This document shows positions 32,427 to 45,003 of a DNA stretch of 64,000 nucleotides, in pieces; position 1 is the first letter of the stretch, and every line of letters begins with the position of its first letter. Both the position numbers and the translations under genes were made by a program. Source of the stretch: Picochlorum sp. 'celeri' (Eukaryota; Chlorophyta; Trebouxiophyceae); NCBI GenBank assembly GCA_010909725.1, contig JAACMV010000005.1, positions 1 through 64,000 on the forward strand, in the 5' to 3' direction. Under the pieces are notes generated by a model, which saw only the letters and a list, made by a program, of their open reading frames with translations, ran no database searches and was not told the origin of the DNA.

Positions 32427-34823
32427 ATGTCTTGCAAACTGCGGTGCGTGTTCCCGAGACTCGCTTCTTTTGATCGTATTTCAAAAAACTATCATTCTAA
32501 AATGCTGACTTTGTATCCTCAGGGATCTCATTCGGAGCGTTCGCCAAAGTAAAACTGCCCAGGACGAGCGGAATATCATCGCTAAGGAGGCAGCGGCACT
32601 CAGAAAAGCATTCAAAGAAACAAAATAGTAGATACAGACACAGGTAAGTCATAAGTACCAGCTTGGTCGGCTATAACAGGGTGACAATTGGTTACGGTTG
32701 TATCACTGCAGGAATGTTGCAAAACTCATGTTTATGCACATGCTCTGGTTATCCAACGCACTTTGGGCAGATGGAAACATTGAAACTAGTTGCTTCAAAT
32801 GGATTTGCTGATAAGGTGTGACATATGCGTATTGTTTGGTCCATGTGTCCTGTCTGAGCTGGTGCTCTTCTTCTCCATGTGCAGAGGGTGGGGTATCTTG
32901 GGTTGATGCTTTTACTTGATGAGCGCCAAGAGGTTTTGATGCTGTCACTAATTCTTTGAAAAATGATTTGGAACAGTCAGGATCAGTATGTCATCGGCCT
33001 TGCCTTGACAGCACTTGGCAATATATGCTCCTCAGAGATGGCTAGGGACCTCTCGCCGGAAGTCGATCGATTGCTGGCAAGTCCAAATCCATATATACGG
33101 AAAAAAGCCGCCTTGTGTGCTAGGAGAATAGTTCATAAAATGCCCGATATGATGGAAGCTTTTGTTGATCGGGCGATGGAGCAGCTCCATGAGAGGAACC
33201 ATGCAGTTGTCCTGACAGGGGTAACATTGATGATTGATATTGCTACAGCGGAGAAATTGTTTAGGGCTGTAATAGCACAATCTGCTCCACTTTTGTGTCG
33301 CATACTGAAAGTTCTCGTGTCAGGAGGCTTTGCTGCAGAGTATGATGTAAATGGAGTGTCAGACCCGTATCTCCAAGTGAAAATTCTGCATTTGCTCCGT
33401 TTGCTCAGTGAAAATGATGAGAGTCTCGGGGATTCTATCAGTGACATTTTAGCTCAGGTAGCTACCAATGTAGATAATAACAAGCCAGCTGGTAATGCTG
33501 TTTTGTACGAATGCGTGAAAACGATAATGGCAGTCAAAGGTATTGGAGGCCTTCGAGTTCTTGCAGTGATACATTGGGGGCGATTTCTCGGATATAGAGA
33601 CAATAATATGCGTTATATATCCTATCATTGCTTCTCAATACAATATCTGAGGATCCACAGGCGATGCAGCGGCACAAGAGTGTGGTTTAGAATGTGTGCG
33701 AGATGATGACGATTCAATCCGGAGGAAAGCGTTGGATCTTGTGTTTGCTCTTGTCAATCCAGGAAATGCAAAAGAAATAGTGCAAGAGTTGATAGAATAT
33801 CTGAAGATATGTGATAAATCTTTTAGAGAGGAACTTGCCGATAAAACCTGTATTCTGATCCAGAAACTGTCCATGGATCCTTCCTGGTACATCGACTCCA
33901 TGTTGAATATTCTAGTGGAGTGTGGAGAATATGTTAGTGAGGACGCATGTCGCTCATTGATCGTAACAATTTTGAATGCTAAAGATCTTCATCAGTATGC
34001 CGCTGATAAGTATATCACGGCTTGGCAAGATTGCAAAGAAGACAGCAATGCAGCTCTCACCCAAGTTTCTCTGTGGCTCTGCGGTGAGTACATCCAGGCT
34101 GACAAGGTTCCGGTTTTTATTGAGTTGGCGGAAAAAGTCACCAATGATTCTAATCTTCCCCAGTCTTGCCACTCATATGCATTGGTAGCACTGGGAAAGG
34201 TTTGTGCCAGGACCAAATCTAGTGATGACAGGGAGAAGATATATTCCATTGTCAGTAAAATGAATAAGAGCATCTCCATTGAGAGTCAGAACAGAAGCAT
34301 GGAGATCACTTGTTTGTACCCTCACAAGACTATATATGATAGTGTTTTCGGCCCCATACCCGCACTGGAAGGTATGGACGAAGTAGCAGATCCAGCATCA
34401 TCTGTAGATCTGCAGGACCAAGAATCTTCAGTGGATTTGACCAAACTCCTCGGTATTGATGAGGCAACTCAAGCTAGCACATCTATCTTTGAAGCGTATA
34501 GAGATGAGACCATAAAAATAGATGTGCAATTCTTTGATTCCAATTGTGATGACAACAGCACTATACACTTCTCAGCAAAATATTACAATCAGACCGATGC
34601 GACTATGGAGGAGTTTCGAGTACAGGCAGCTGTTCCCAAACACATGAAACTCCGTTTAGAGGCAGCCTCAGCTGGGAAAATTGCGCCGCACAGCAGTCCT
34701 GTTACTCAAAAAATGTGGATAGTTACCCATGGGAGTGACAAGGTTGTCATGAAGATTCGATTAATGTATGTATCAAAGGGGCAGAAGGTTGTGAAAGTTG
34801 TCGAGGTAGCTTTTCCAAAATGA
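32427..34823 (+). CDS. AP1G: AP-1 clathrin adaptor complex gamma subunit
   Basis: Large adaptin of the trans-Golgi/endosome AP-1 complex. Exon 1 is tiny (ATG 32427, MSCKLR), spliced over the intron 32444-32522 to DLIRSVRQSKTAQDERNIIAKEAAALRKAFKE. The next exons give VAKLMFMHML, GYPTHFGQMETLKLVAS and RVGYLGLMLLLDERQEVLML. A long exon from about 32960 gives QYVIGLALTALGNICSSEM, ARDLSPEVDRLL, AEYDVNGVSDPYLQVKILHL, ILAQVATN and GNAVLYECVKTIM. A one-base break near 33.60-33.70 kb separates RFLGYRDNNMRYI from RDDDDSIRRKALDLVFALV. The C-terminal ~110 residues (IKIDVQFF ... VVKVVEVAFPK) form the gamma-ear domain. Near-complete and almost certainly functional. Confidence 0.95.
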
Positions 34824-34935
34824 CCATACAGGTGAAATTATAAATTTCATTAGGCCCAATGGAAACTTCCACCACAGGCCTCCTGTATCTTTGAGTGATG
34901 CACTGCCTGATGCTCATGTAAAAAACCACAAACAC

Positions 34936-34956
34936 GTGTCAGACAGCGACTGACAC
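34936..34956. terminator. 7-bp-arm hairpin just 3' of Fanzor copy 1
   Basis: Perfect inverted repeat GTGTCAG/CTGACAC with a 7-nt loop, 8 bp beyond the stop codon of the minus-strand Fanzor. It could be part of a transcript end or of a guide-RNA scaffold; function not demonstrated. Confidence 0.4.
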
Positions 34957-34963
34957 ACCGAAT

Positions 34964-37391
34964 TCATTCATCACAACCTCTCTTCCTTTTGAATGGACTG
35001 AGCCGTTCTCCCTTGCCATTGTCTTTCACTGAATAACAGTAATGGAGAAACAAATTCAAAATATTAATAGAGGCATTGATATCTCTATCCCAAACTGTTC
35101 GTATGCAATCGTTTTGTAAGCAACGTTTCATCCTGAACTGTTTTCGTAATTGGGACATTATACCATGGCAGCAACTGCAGAGTTTGGAGGTTCTGAATTC
35201 ATTCGTGACCACCACTCTACAATTCTCTGATACCTTTTTAAACAATTTTGTTGACATCATTGGAGCGGTTCCTCTCAAAGTGCCATTTTTATCACCGTCG
35301 CCATATGCAATTATCACCTTCTTCTGTTCTTCTTTATTCTTCGTTCCAGCAATTTTTGCAACAACATCTTCCATGGCTTTCTGGCGCTTACAGAACTTCC
35401 TCATCCTTTGTTTTTTGGAACCACTTTGACCCATGAAAAAAGGCATTATTTATCTGAGGCCACAACTCAACTTGCTTCTATATGCAGCAAGTGTTCTTTC
35501 AATATCTACTGTCTTGGTGGATGACAAACTTCTCCATGATGGGCAGAAAGCCGTCATTCTCTTGTTCATCTTTGCCGTATACTGTTTCTGCCCTGATAAA
35601 TACCTCCATTCACCTCCTCCAATGCTGCCACTGTCGTACCTTTCTTCCTTCATTGTTTTTTCCCCTTCATCTCCTTTCCATTTTTTATGTTTAGTTTGTT
35701 TCAAAGGATCATGGTACACCCAGGTCGCAGCACTCTTTTTTCCAGGGTCCAACACCAACAACTTTGCATTTTGCATAGTAGATTCCATCAACTTTTTCCA
35801 GTTGCATCAGATCTTTGATATCTTCATGGATCAGTGTTTGGTCATTTCTCTTGTTTATACCAGCTAACAGATTCATCCTTTTCCGTTGTAAGCCGTCAAT
35901 CAATGGATAGATCCGGGAGAACAGAACAAGGAAATCAACAGGCAATGTGACCTCTCCAATAAGATCCTTCAGTTTTGGAAGGAGAGCAGTTGCATCATCA
36001 CCCATCCCTTTTTTGCCTCGCATCTGACACACCTCCAAGCACCATTTTCCATACGCATAACTGTTCAGCACACCTTTGCCAACAGTCTTTGTCTTTCCGA
36101 TCAGATAGGCTATATCATCATTCAAACGAATCACATCACAATGGGCTTTTGACTTCCTCCTCTGAATTGTCGCTGCGACTGATACCCCGTCCTGTGGATA
36201 TAAAACAACCGAACCGACAATCGTTTTGATTGTTTACATGTCTCTGTCTCAGAACTGTCTTTTCAGTTTGAACAAAGCAGACCACAAACGCAACTTCTTT
36301 TCATAAGAAAGATATTTCTCTTTAGTAATACCTTCCAAGTCACGAAGCAACCGTCCGAAATGACTGTGTTTCCCAGCCATATCTTCCAATAAATGTACAA
36401 CTGCAGTTGTGCTGATGTGAATATGCTTCGGTCTCCAAGACAATTGTGGGCACATATTGAATTTCCATGTCTGCTTCCCAAACTTTCCATTACTGGCTTC
36501 ACCATTAAGAAACCTTTGTTGCAAGTCATCCGAAAACGGTTCTACTTCCATCATGATATCAAACATAGTTTGCGACTTCCTAGACAATGATGCTCCTTTG
36601 GATGGAATGAAATTCCTCAGACGAGTTGTAAGATCCTGAGCAACGCCCCAAACATGGCTGTCTAGAGGACAGAGTTTGATCACTGATGGACGTCTTTTAG
36701 CAATTTTCAAAACTTTCTTCCCCTCGTAAAAGGCATCCCGTATTGTAGAAAACACTTTGGCGTAAATCTTCTTAGGGAGTTCTCGAATAGAAATATACTC
36801 CTCCTTGGAACGAAGCAGCATTTTCAAATACCTCATGGAAAATCTCGTCTCCAAGTTGACCTGAATATGATTGTCGGCATGGTTGCCATTCGTCTTGCCG
36901 CTTCATTCAATATATCCGCTCTCCATCCGGACGATACACACCCTGATGGCCAATCTGGTTTTAGACCAACATTTTCACAATACCAGTAACAAGGTCTCTT
37001 AATTCCGTATCCACACCCTTTTTTTTCCGTATTAGACTGTAAATGATTGGCCATTTGACGCATCATCTTATTGTAAAGACCAGGTAAATTTTTAGCCTTG
37101 TCTTTCTTCTTCTCACGAGTGGAAGTCGTCCACAGTTTTGCAATAGAAAAAGGTTCATGATATGTGATGTATGAATTTGCAAGCGACTCATCCAGAAGAC
37201 ACAATCGTCAATTTCATTCTGCACGACTTTGTAACGACAAAGAGGGTTCATAGTACATTTGATCACTGTCGTATGATAAAACCTGTCGTTGTTCTTCTTC
37301 GCCGCGACATCGGGCCTATTGACCGCTTTTTGCTCTTCTTGCTGTTAGAAGAAGACGTTTCGGTATTCTTTTCTTTCCTTTTCTTTCCCAT
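34964..37391 (-). pseudogene. Fanzor (eukaryotic TnpB-like RNA-guided nuclease), disrupted copy
   Basis: Eukaryotic relative of IS200/605 TnpB. The likely start is ATG 37391 (MGKKRKEKNTETSS, nuclear-localisation-like), paralleling the basic start of the second copy. Blocks in order: AKLWTTSTREKKKDKAKNLPGLYNKMMRQM, KTWKFNMCPQ-type core shared with copy 2 (QTWKFNMCPQLSWRPKHI against QKWAFDLCPQASYRAKYM), YPQDGVSVAATI, RuvC-I LLVLDPGKKSAATWVYHD, a VIIAYGDGDKNG stretch, then NEFRTSKLCSCC, a CX2C..CX4C zinc finger and RuvC-III DRDINASINI. The frame is broken near 37.27, 36.84, 36.25 and 35.79 kb. Given the error level elsewhere, some breaks may not be real. It sits tail-to-tail with AP1G, and its start lies 24 bp from the pogo-like element's TIR. 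Confidence 0.82.
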
Positions 37392-37414
37392 GCTGTTTCA
37401 TGCAAAAAAAATTA

Positions 37415-40400
37415 CAGTAGTCCGAAAAAAGATACCTCCGCTTTTTGTTGGTGGTGCCGGTGGTCCAAAATGAAATAACCCAAATCACAAAATTCGTTTA
37501 TTTGCATCAAATTGTAGGTTTCTAAACGAAGTAGACCTAGTAGAAGCCATACAAAGGGATCTTACATCGATTCCAGTGATTTCGAGTCGATATGGGGCCG
37601 TCATTGGGTATGAGATGCCATATGGCCCCCCCACCACCCCCACACAGGCCAAGTGCTTCAATCAGAAATGGGGTCAACTACCATATCTTCAGCGGTCTCT
37701 TCATCAACAAATTCATCTGGACACTCCGAAGTCCCATATTCTGAAAACTGCTGAGTGGGTGCCTCAGTCTCTTCAACGCTTTCCTCCATATCTTCGGGGT
37801 CCAGGCCTGTTTCTTCCTCTGTGGTCTGTTTCTTCTTCCTTCCAGCCTTGGGAATGAATCGTAAATTCCCCCCAATGTCCGATATACCACCACTCATACC
37901 TTGGTGAAACAATGTCCCTGCGGCATATTGAGTTTTAGCATCATTTTGGGTGTCTGTGTCCCATGCTGAGTAATAGCCAGAACCATCATGAGGCTTGTCA
38001 TTATCCTCATATACATACTTGCCAGCCTTTGTCCATCCTTTCTCAATTTGAATTTCTGGAATTTCTTTGTATGCATTTATTATCCCCTCGATCACGACAG
38101 CCTTCAATTTATAAGCAGCTGAATTTTCCCTTGAAGTATTGTCCACCTGTGGGTTGGACTCATCCATATCCCTCCTCTTCTTCTTTAATCTTGCCAATAT
38201 AGGCCTGAATTTGGATTTGAAAGGTCTATTGAAATTGACATCCAAGGGTTGTAGATCACCCGTCATGTTGGGAGGAAGCCAAAGTAAAATCAGATCAGGA
38301 TCATGTCCCTGAAGCTCTGTATCCAAGAAGTCGTCCCACTTTTCTGTGAGAGGCAGTGGGTGCTCACGCCATCGAGGATAACGACATATTTATTAGACAC
38401 GATTTCTCCTTGCAATCTTCTCCTTGCTTTTGCCAAATGAACACGTGGAATGAAATGCTCTTTGAACCACTGGACCATAGTATCATTGGTGGACCACTTG
38501 CCTTTGTTTTGCATGAAACAGATCTCATTTTCCCCTTCCTCATCATATAATTCCTGCCAAGTCTTGAAATCTTCTTTATGACCTGGTATAGCTCCTGTTT
38601 GCATCTTTGTTCCCTTGAATATGACGGCAGGATCAAATTTCTCACCAGCACAGCTGACCATTGGAATGAATGTACAGCAAAGTCTGTGATCTAGAGATCC
38701 TTCATAAGCTTCCCCTCTGACTACTTTCCTTCCTCTGCGTGTAATTACCGTGCCAGTTGCATCTTCGTGAAACCTTACAGCTGTTTCATCAAAGTTGTAC
38801 ACGTCGTTTTTGTGTAGACCATACTTCTGGACGAGGAATGCAAGGCGCTGGAAATTTTGCTCAGTATTCAAGAGTCTCTCCTCGTCAGATAAATCTTTGC
38901 CTCCATATGTTGTTACTTTTCTTGTAGACCCTCCTTTTTTGTATATAAGGGTGCGAAGGTAGATGTCTGGGTTTCTGCAAGCATCATAAAAAAGCTCATC
39001 TTCCTTGAATTCTTGAAGAATCCTTTCCATGTGATCAAGGTAATAGCTCAGCCTGTAACTGATTTTGCCGTCGAGCGTCTCGTGCACAAATTTTTCAATA
39101 GCTTCTAAACATTCTGAAGAAAGCAATGTGGGGTCTACCTCGCTTGCACTTGGTTGATGGGCAAAGGAGTTGATCCTTATTCCTGTAAACATATTTGACT
39201 TTCTCTTTGTTGATGGTATCCCAGTTAAATCCTTCTCTCTTCTTAAGTGTTTCCTTTAGATAAGAGGCTGCCTTATTGAAACTCCGTGCCTCACCTTTTC
39301 CCATAAATGAGTTTTCTCGTCCCTCCACAGCGTCAATGATCAGCCTGACTTGCTCGGGTGTCCAGGCATTGTTATCTCCCTTTCTGTTTCGCTTTGACAG
39401 ATATTTCACATCAACTTTCCATTCTGCGTCAATCAAAGAATCTTTCAAAGATTTGAACTTCATACGGCCAATATTTCTTCCTGCTTTCCTCAAGTCAAAA
39501 TCACTCAATTTGAGAAACTCAGACTGGTCAATCTTAGCAATGCTTCGGTCAATCATTCCCTCAATGAAAACAGGTCCAATCAGTTCAGTCTTTCGTATGA
39601 AGTCTGCTGCTGGAGTTTTCCTCATTTTGTTAACCTTACGACGATCCAGATATGCGAGACGGAGATACATCAATCTCGTCTTAGTGCTATTATTATGTTC
39701 CTCTGACTGAGTCTCAGGAGGCAATGTATCTTCTGTCCTTTCTTCACGATCACCTGATAATAACTGTTTAAAACTTCTAACAACGGTATCAACGTTTGAT
39801 TGGCTTGAAGCAGCCGTATTTTCTTCCTCTTCCTCTGGTTCTCTGGGGAGAAAATATGCAGATATTGGTGCCATCCCACTGCTGGGATCAACCTGTTGTT
39901 TCCCCCTTTGGGCCATTTGCTCTTTCTCGGTCTTTTCCATACTCTTAAATTCATCCAATGATACATCATTCCCAGTTTGTCTGACATACTTTCTCCGCCT
40001 TTTCTCTATTCTCTTCTGAGCTTTCTTCATAGCCTTCTTTTGAAGCTTTTCCTGTCCCTTTGCAGACTCGTATTTCCTTTTCTTTCTCGCCCTTTCCTTC
40101 GCTCTCTTCCTTCTATCTTCTCGCTCTACGGTTGAGCTCTTTGAAACCCTCTGATCTTGATGGATGTTGATACGGATGCTTCCCGGCGAAGCGTTGTTGC
40201 CCAACACAACATTCACTTCTTTCCCAGCATGCCCGAGATACTTGACCCCTCCATCTTCTCTACCAGATTTATTGCGCTTTTTATGTTTATTCTTGCGACG
40301 TGAATCAGATTCACTGCGTCGTTTCTTTACAGATCCCATTTGAAAATGTCACCAGAATTTTGAAAATGCAGCACAGAGAAAATCACCTCCAGAACTATGT

Positions 40401-40732
40401 ATGAGCGATTTAGATAGTCTATCTTGACTTTTAAATCATATAAATCGAGAAAAGAATGATCAATACACGGATGTATCGGCTTAATGACAGATGACTAGAT
40501 CTGGTGATGCCTGACTGAACCAGACAGGATGCGATTGTTGACATCTCATGGAATGTCGATTTCTGGGGACGGATGGATAGATTGGAGCCTGTAGAGGCCT
40601 GTGGCAGAGACTAGAGGGTCTAATTCTCGCTGGGTAGGGAGATATGGCGCGTCGAGTGATCACAAAAATGAAATACCTCCACTTCATGAAGGTGTTCCCG
40701 GTGAATTTGGGTTATCTTTTTTCGGACTACTG
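37415..40732 (-). mobile_element. pogo/Tc1-mariner-like DNA transposon with TIRs and TA duplication
   Basis: A 3318-bp element bounded by terminal inverted repeats beginning CAGTAGTCCGAAAAAAGATA. The left end starts at 37415 and the right end is its reverse complement ending at 40732. The first 20 bp are identical; more distal blocks are shared but rearranged. Both ends are flanked by TA (37413-37414 and 40733-40734), the Tc1/mariner/pogo target duplication. It encodes one minus-strand transposase. Confidence 0.9.
37658..40339 (-). CDS. pogo-like DDE transposase, two frame breaks
   Basis: Transposase of the element at 37415-40732. The N-terminal ~410 residues (ATG 40339) are Lys/Arg-rich with a coiled, highly charged segment. 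They end in a trihelix/Myb-like DNA-binding region (AWTPEQVRLIIDAVEGRENS..). The catalytic RNase H fold has its first Asp in VYNFDETAVRF, the second in VVILDGVSTH and the third in LPPNMTGDLQPLDVNFNRPF, the DDE_1 arrangement of pogo/Tigger transposases. An acidic tail follows. Frame shifts lie at about 39.1-39.2 kb and about 38.3 kb. All three frames overlap, so the gene is either recently inactivated or affected by indel errors. Long N-termini of this kind are unusual for compact pogo proteins. Confidence 0.82.
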
Positions 40733-40850
40733 TATTTTACGACTCGCGGTGGCGATGGCGGCTCGTTTTTCTACTATCCACAATTCCGGGGTCAAATAGA
40801 CAAGACATTGTCTTCCTTAATTAAAACGAAAATTTAAAATTTTACTGTAA

Positions 40851-41634
40851 GGGCGGATCAACTCGATTGTGGGTTTTCTATTAGTGACTTCAAAAAGATC
40901 CTATGGGGGAGCGGGGCATCTTTTAATAATTGATAATTTGATAAAGGTGCCAAGCTGGCATCCAATCGCCTCTTAAAACCTCTGAATCAATGCGTATGCA
41001 TATCCTAGTGCACAAACATAATAAACATGGTCGCTTGGCTGATCCTGTGTGGAGGAATCTTGCCTGGATCACTGTCCATAGCATGTCCTCTGTACGAGCC
41101 TTGTGCCCCACAGCCCTTGCGAATTTTCCGAGGTTCATCATCCCCAAATACTCTCATGATACACCAAGATATACAGAATCTGCATTTGGCATTCGATTTC
41201 ACGCCAGATACGAGAGAGATGTCGACACAGTGCAAAATTCAAACTCCTTTTGACCATGCCCCTTTGCATTCAATGTGATTTCAGCTGTTTCCTTCGCCCC
41301 AAACCCAATTTGTTAACTCAATATCTCCAAAAAGTGTCAAGTATGTTTTATGCTCGGAATATCCTTGGAAATGGACCCACTTCGGGTTGTCTCTGTGACA
41401 GATCTGACGCTGAGATGCAGATCCAGGCTCTGTATTCTATCATTATTGAGGCTTTCCCCGGGTACCTTATGATATTTGCCGGCGTGTATGACGTTTGAAT
41501 GCATCGGAAGGGGTTGATTGAAGCCCATTTAGGGTGGATTTGGCTCAAATTATCACTTTACAAAATCAGGTCCAATTCTGAGAAAATCCTATGGGCGGGG
41601 CTAATAGAAAACCCACAATCGAGTTGATCCGCCC
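40851..41634. mobile_element. 784-bp non-autonomous TIR element with TAA duplication (PIF/Harbinger-like MITE)
   Basis: The left end GGGCGGATCAACTCGATTGT at 40851 is inverted at 41634. The inverted repeats continue through GGGTTTTCTATTAG, about 34 bp perfect. TAA flanks both sides (40848-40850 and 41635-41637). A 3-bp TWA duplication with G-rich termini is characteristic of PIF/Harbinger elements. Internal ORFs of at most 87 codons resemble no transposase, hence a non-autonomous element. Confidence 0.82.
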
Positions 41635-41640
41635 TAATAT

Positions 41641-44600
41641 CCCTACACTACTTATAAAAAAAAACTTCGGCCGATTTTCGGAAACCAAATCTACACATAA
41701 AATAATTACTTTTGGTGCCTATAAAGGATGCAAACGCGCACGGGTTTTTTGACAGACACCATTCTCCAGCCTGTTCGGGCTTCTTTAGGGCCTGATCCAG
41801 CGAGAAAATTTCAGCCCGGCCACAACATAGATGTAACGGTCCCCATTGGCGGGGCCTGCTGTCCGACCGAGAGTGTCGATTTCGAGCGTTGTTCCACGGT
41901 CCCTTCTGTCTCCATGCTTGACTTCCTGCAGTCCTCACGACGGCAAACTCCAATGTGAAAGGATGTTCCGCCGCAAAAAAATGGGGCTCCTGACAATGAG
42001 GTGAAACCGACCGCCCTGTCCCATCCAAGCTACTACTGGACGGATCGACTTTGCCCTGCTTCCTGGGCGACCTCAAGCAGCCAACAACTCACTCCCTCCA
42101 TAAACACCGAAAGGTCCCGAAACATGCACCAAACAAATAATACGAACCCGTGTTTCTGTCAGTATCAACCTCGAGTCGATGAGAGAGTCGTGGATAAACC
42201 CGTCTGTCAACTGCCGTTGTCGCGTTGCGCAACAAACGACCTCGGCCCTCTCGCTGTTTCACACCTTGAGGTGTGATAGGTGTACTAAATAGATGAAACG
42301 GTGCACACATGTAACGTAAATCGCGGGAACTGTGAATAAACTCCCACATCATGGTGTGGTAACAATGCATGCGTGTACATGCACATGTGCAATATCTTAT
42401 TTAGAAGGGACACTGTGACAGTTAACAACGTTGTTATCAGATGATGAGACAAACGAACAGGACACGTTTTACAGCATTCTAAATTCTACTAAATAGTTTC
42501 ATACACATTATAAATGTTATATATTGCATTATTATAACAAGTTTATGTAGAATTAGACCAACTACGCGTGCACGTGAGGTTTGAACGTCTGTGAGGGAGT
42601 GAACTCGCCACAACTTAAAATATACACCGCACGTACGTGAAATGGTATTTATTATATATAAGTATCACGAATGTATCATTGAGACCATTTGCAATGTCAT
42701 CTGTCGTAATAATCCCTACACTACTTATAAAAAAAAACTTCGGCGCAATTTTGCGTCAAACATGGCGAAATCGCCGAATTTGCCCACTTTGACGCCGTGG
42801 GTCCGCGCCTGAGAGCTCCTTCGCGTGCTCTCTTGGCCAACAAACCTCCTATTTTTTGACAGACACCATTCTCCAGCCTGTTCGGGCTTCTTTAGGGCCT
42901 GATCCAGCGAGAAAATTTCAGCCCGGCCACAACATAGATGTAACGGTCCCCATTGGCGGGGCCTTGCTGTCCGACCGAGAGTGTCGATTTCGAGCGTTGT
43001 TCCACGGTCCCTTCTGTCTCCATGCTTGACTTCCTGCAGTCCTCACGACGGCAAACTCCAATGTGAAAGGATGTTCCGCCGCAAAAAATGGGGCTCCTGA
43101 CAATGAGGTGAAACCGACCGCCCTGTCCCATCCAAGCTACTACTGGACGGATCGACTTTGCCCTGCTTCCTGGGCGACCTCAAGCAGCCAACAACTCACT
43201 CCCTCCATAAACACCGAAAGGTCCCGAAACATGCACCAAACAAATAATACGAACCCGTGTTTCTGTCAGTATCAACCTCGAGTCGATGAGAGAGTCGTGG
43301 ATAAACCCGTCTGTCAACTGCCGTTGTCGCGTTGCGCAACAAACGACCTCGGCCCCTCTCGCTGTTTCACACCTTGAGGTGTGATAGGTGTACTAAATAG
43401 ATGAAACGGTGCACACATGTAACGTAAATCGCGGGAACTGTGAATAAACTCCCACATCATGGTGTGGTAACAATGCATGCGTGTACATGCACATGTGCAA
43501 TATCTTATTTAGAAGGGACACTGTGACAGTTAACAACGTTGTTATCAGATGATGAGACAAACGAACAGGACACGTTTTACAGCATTCTAAATTCTACTAA
43601 ATAGTTTCATACACATTATAAATGTTATATATTGCATTATTATAACAAGTTTATGTAGAATTAGACCAACTACGCGTGCACGTGAGGTTTGAACGTCTGT
43701 GAGGGAGTGAACTCGCCACAACTTAAAATATACACCGCACGTACGTGAAATGGTATTTATTATATATAAGTATCACGAATGTATCATTGAGACCATTTGC
43801 AATGTCATCTGTCGTAATAATCCCTACACTACTTATAAAAAAAAACTTCGGCCGATTTTCGGAAACCAAATCTACACATAAAATAATTACTTTTGGTGCC
43901 TATAAAGGATGCAAACGCGCACGGGAACACGGTGCAATTTTGCGTCAAACATGGCGAAATCGCCGAATTTGCCCACTTTGACGCCGTGGGTCCGCGCCTG
44001 AGAGCTCCTTCGCGTGCTCTCTTGGCCAACAAACCTCCTATTTTTTGACAGACACCATTCTCCAGCCTGTTCGGGCTTCTTTAGGGCCTGATCCAGCGAG
44101 AAAATTTCAGCCCGGCCACAACATAGATGTAACGGTCCCCATTGGCGGGGCCTGCTGTCCGACCGAGAGTGTCGATTTCGAGCGTTGTTCCACGGTCCCT
44201 TCTGTCTCCATGCTTGACTTCCTGCAGTCCTCACGACGGCAAACTCCAATGTGAAAGGATGTTCCGCCGCAAAAAAATGGGGCTCCTGACAATGAGGTGA
44301 AACCGACCGCCCTGTCCCATCCAAGCTACTACTGGACGGATCGACTTTGCCCTGCTTCCTGGGCGACCTCAAGCAGCCAACAACTCACTCCCTCCATAAA
44401 CACCGAAAGGTCCCGAAACATGCACCAAACAAATAATACGAACCCGTGTTTCTGTCAGTATCAACCTCGAGTCGATGAGAGAGTCGTGGATAAACCCGTC
44501 TGTCAACTGCCGTTGTCGCGTTGCGCAACAAACGACCTCGGCCCTCTCGCTGTTTCACACCTTGAGGTGTGATAGGTGTACTAAATAGATGAAACGGTGC

Positions 44601-45003
44601 ACACATGTAACGTAAATCGCGGGAACTGTGAATAAACTCCCACATCATGGTGTGGTAACAATGCATGCGTGTACATGCACATGTGCAATATCTTATTTAG
44701 AAGGGACACTGTGACAGTTAACAACGTTGTTATCAGATGATGAGACAAACGAACAGGACACGTTTTACAGCATTCTAAATTCTACTAAATAGTTTCATAC
44801 ACATTATAAATGTTATATATTGCATTATTATAACAAGTTTATGTAGAATTAGACCAACTACGCGTGCACGTGAGGTTTGAACGTCTGTGAGGGAGTGAAC
44901 TCGCCACAACTTAAAATATACACCGCACGTACGTGAAATGGTATTTATTATATATAAGTATCACGAATGTATCATTGAGACCATTTGCAATGTCATCTGT
45001 CGT
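41641..45003 (+). repeat. three tandem copies of a ~1.1-kb unit
   Basis: Units start at CCCTACACTACTTATAAAAA: 41641-42713 (1073 bp), 42714-43821 (1108 bp) and 43822-45003 (1182 bp). They are near-identical except for internal deletions. Unit 3 holds two segments, one containing CCGATTTTCGGAAACC to CGCGCACGGG and one containing GTGCAATTTTGCGTC to CCAACAAACC. Unit 1 lacks the second and unit 2 lacks the first. Each unit has a hairpin CACACCT/AGGTGTG and several GTGCAC/CACGTACGTG palindromes. Shared ORFs on either strand (e.g. 43887-44372 minus) look like chance ORFs; no family recognised. Confidence 0.93.

Noticed and set aside
41648..44666. Repeated ORFs (up to 161 codons) in the 1.1-kb units as genes
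   Set aside because: Both strands are open equally, no family match, and the frame differs between units because of deletions.
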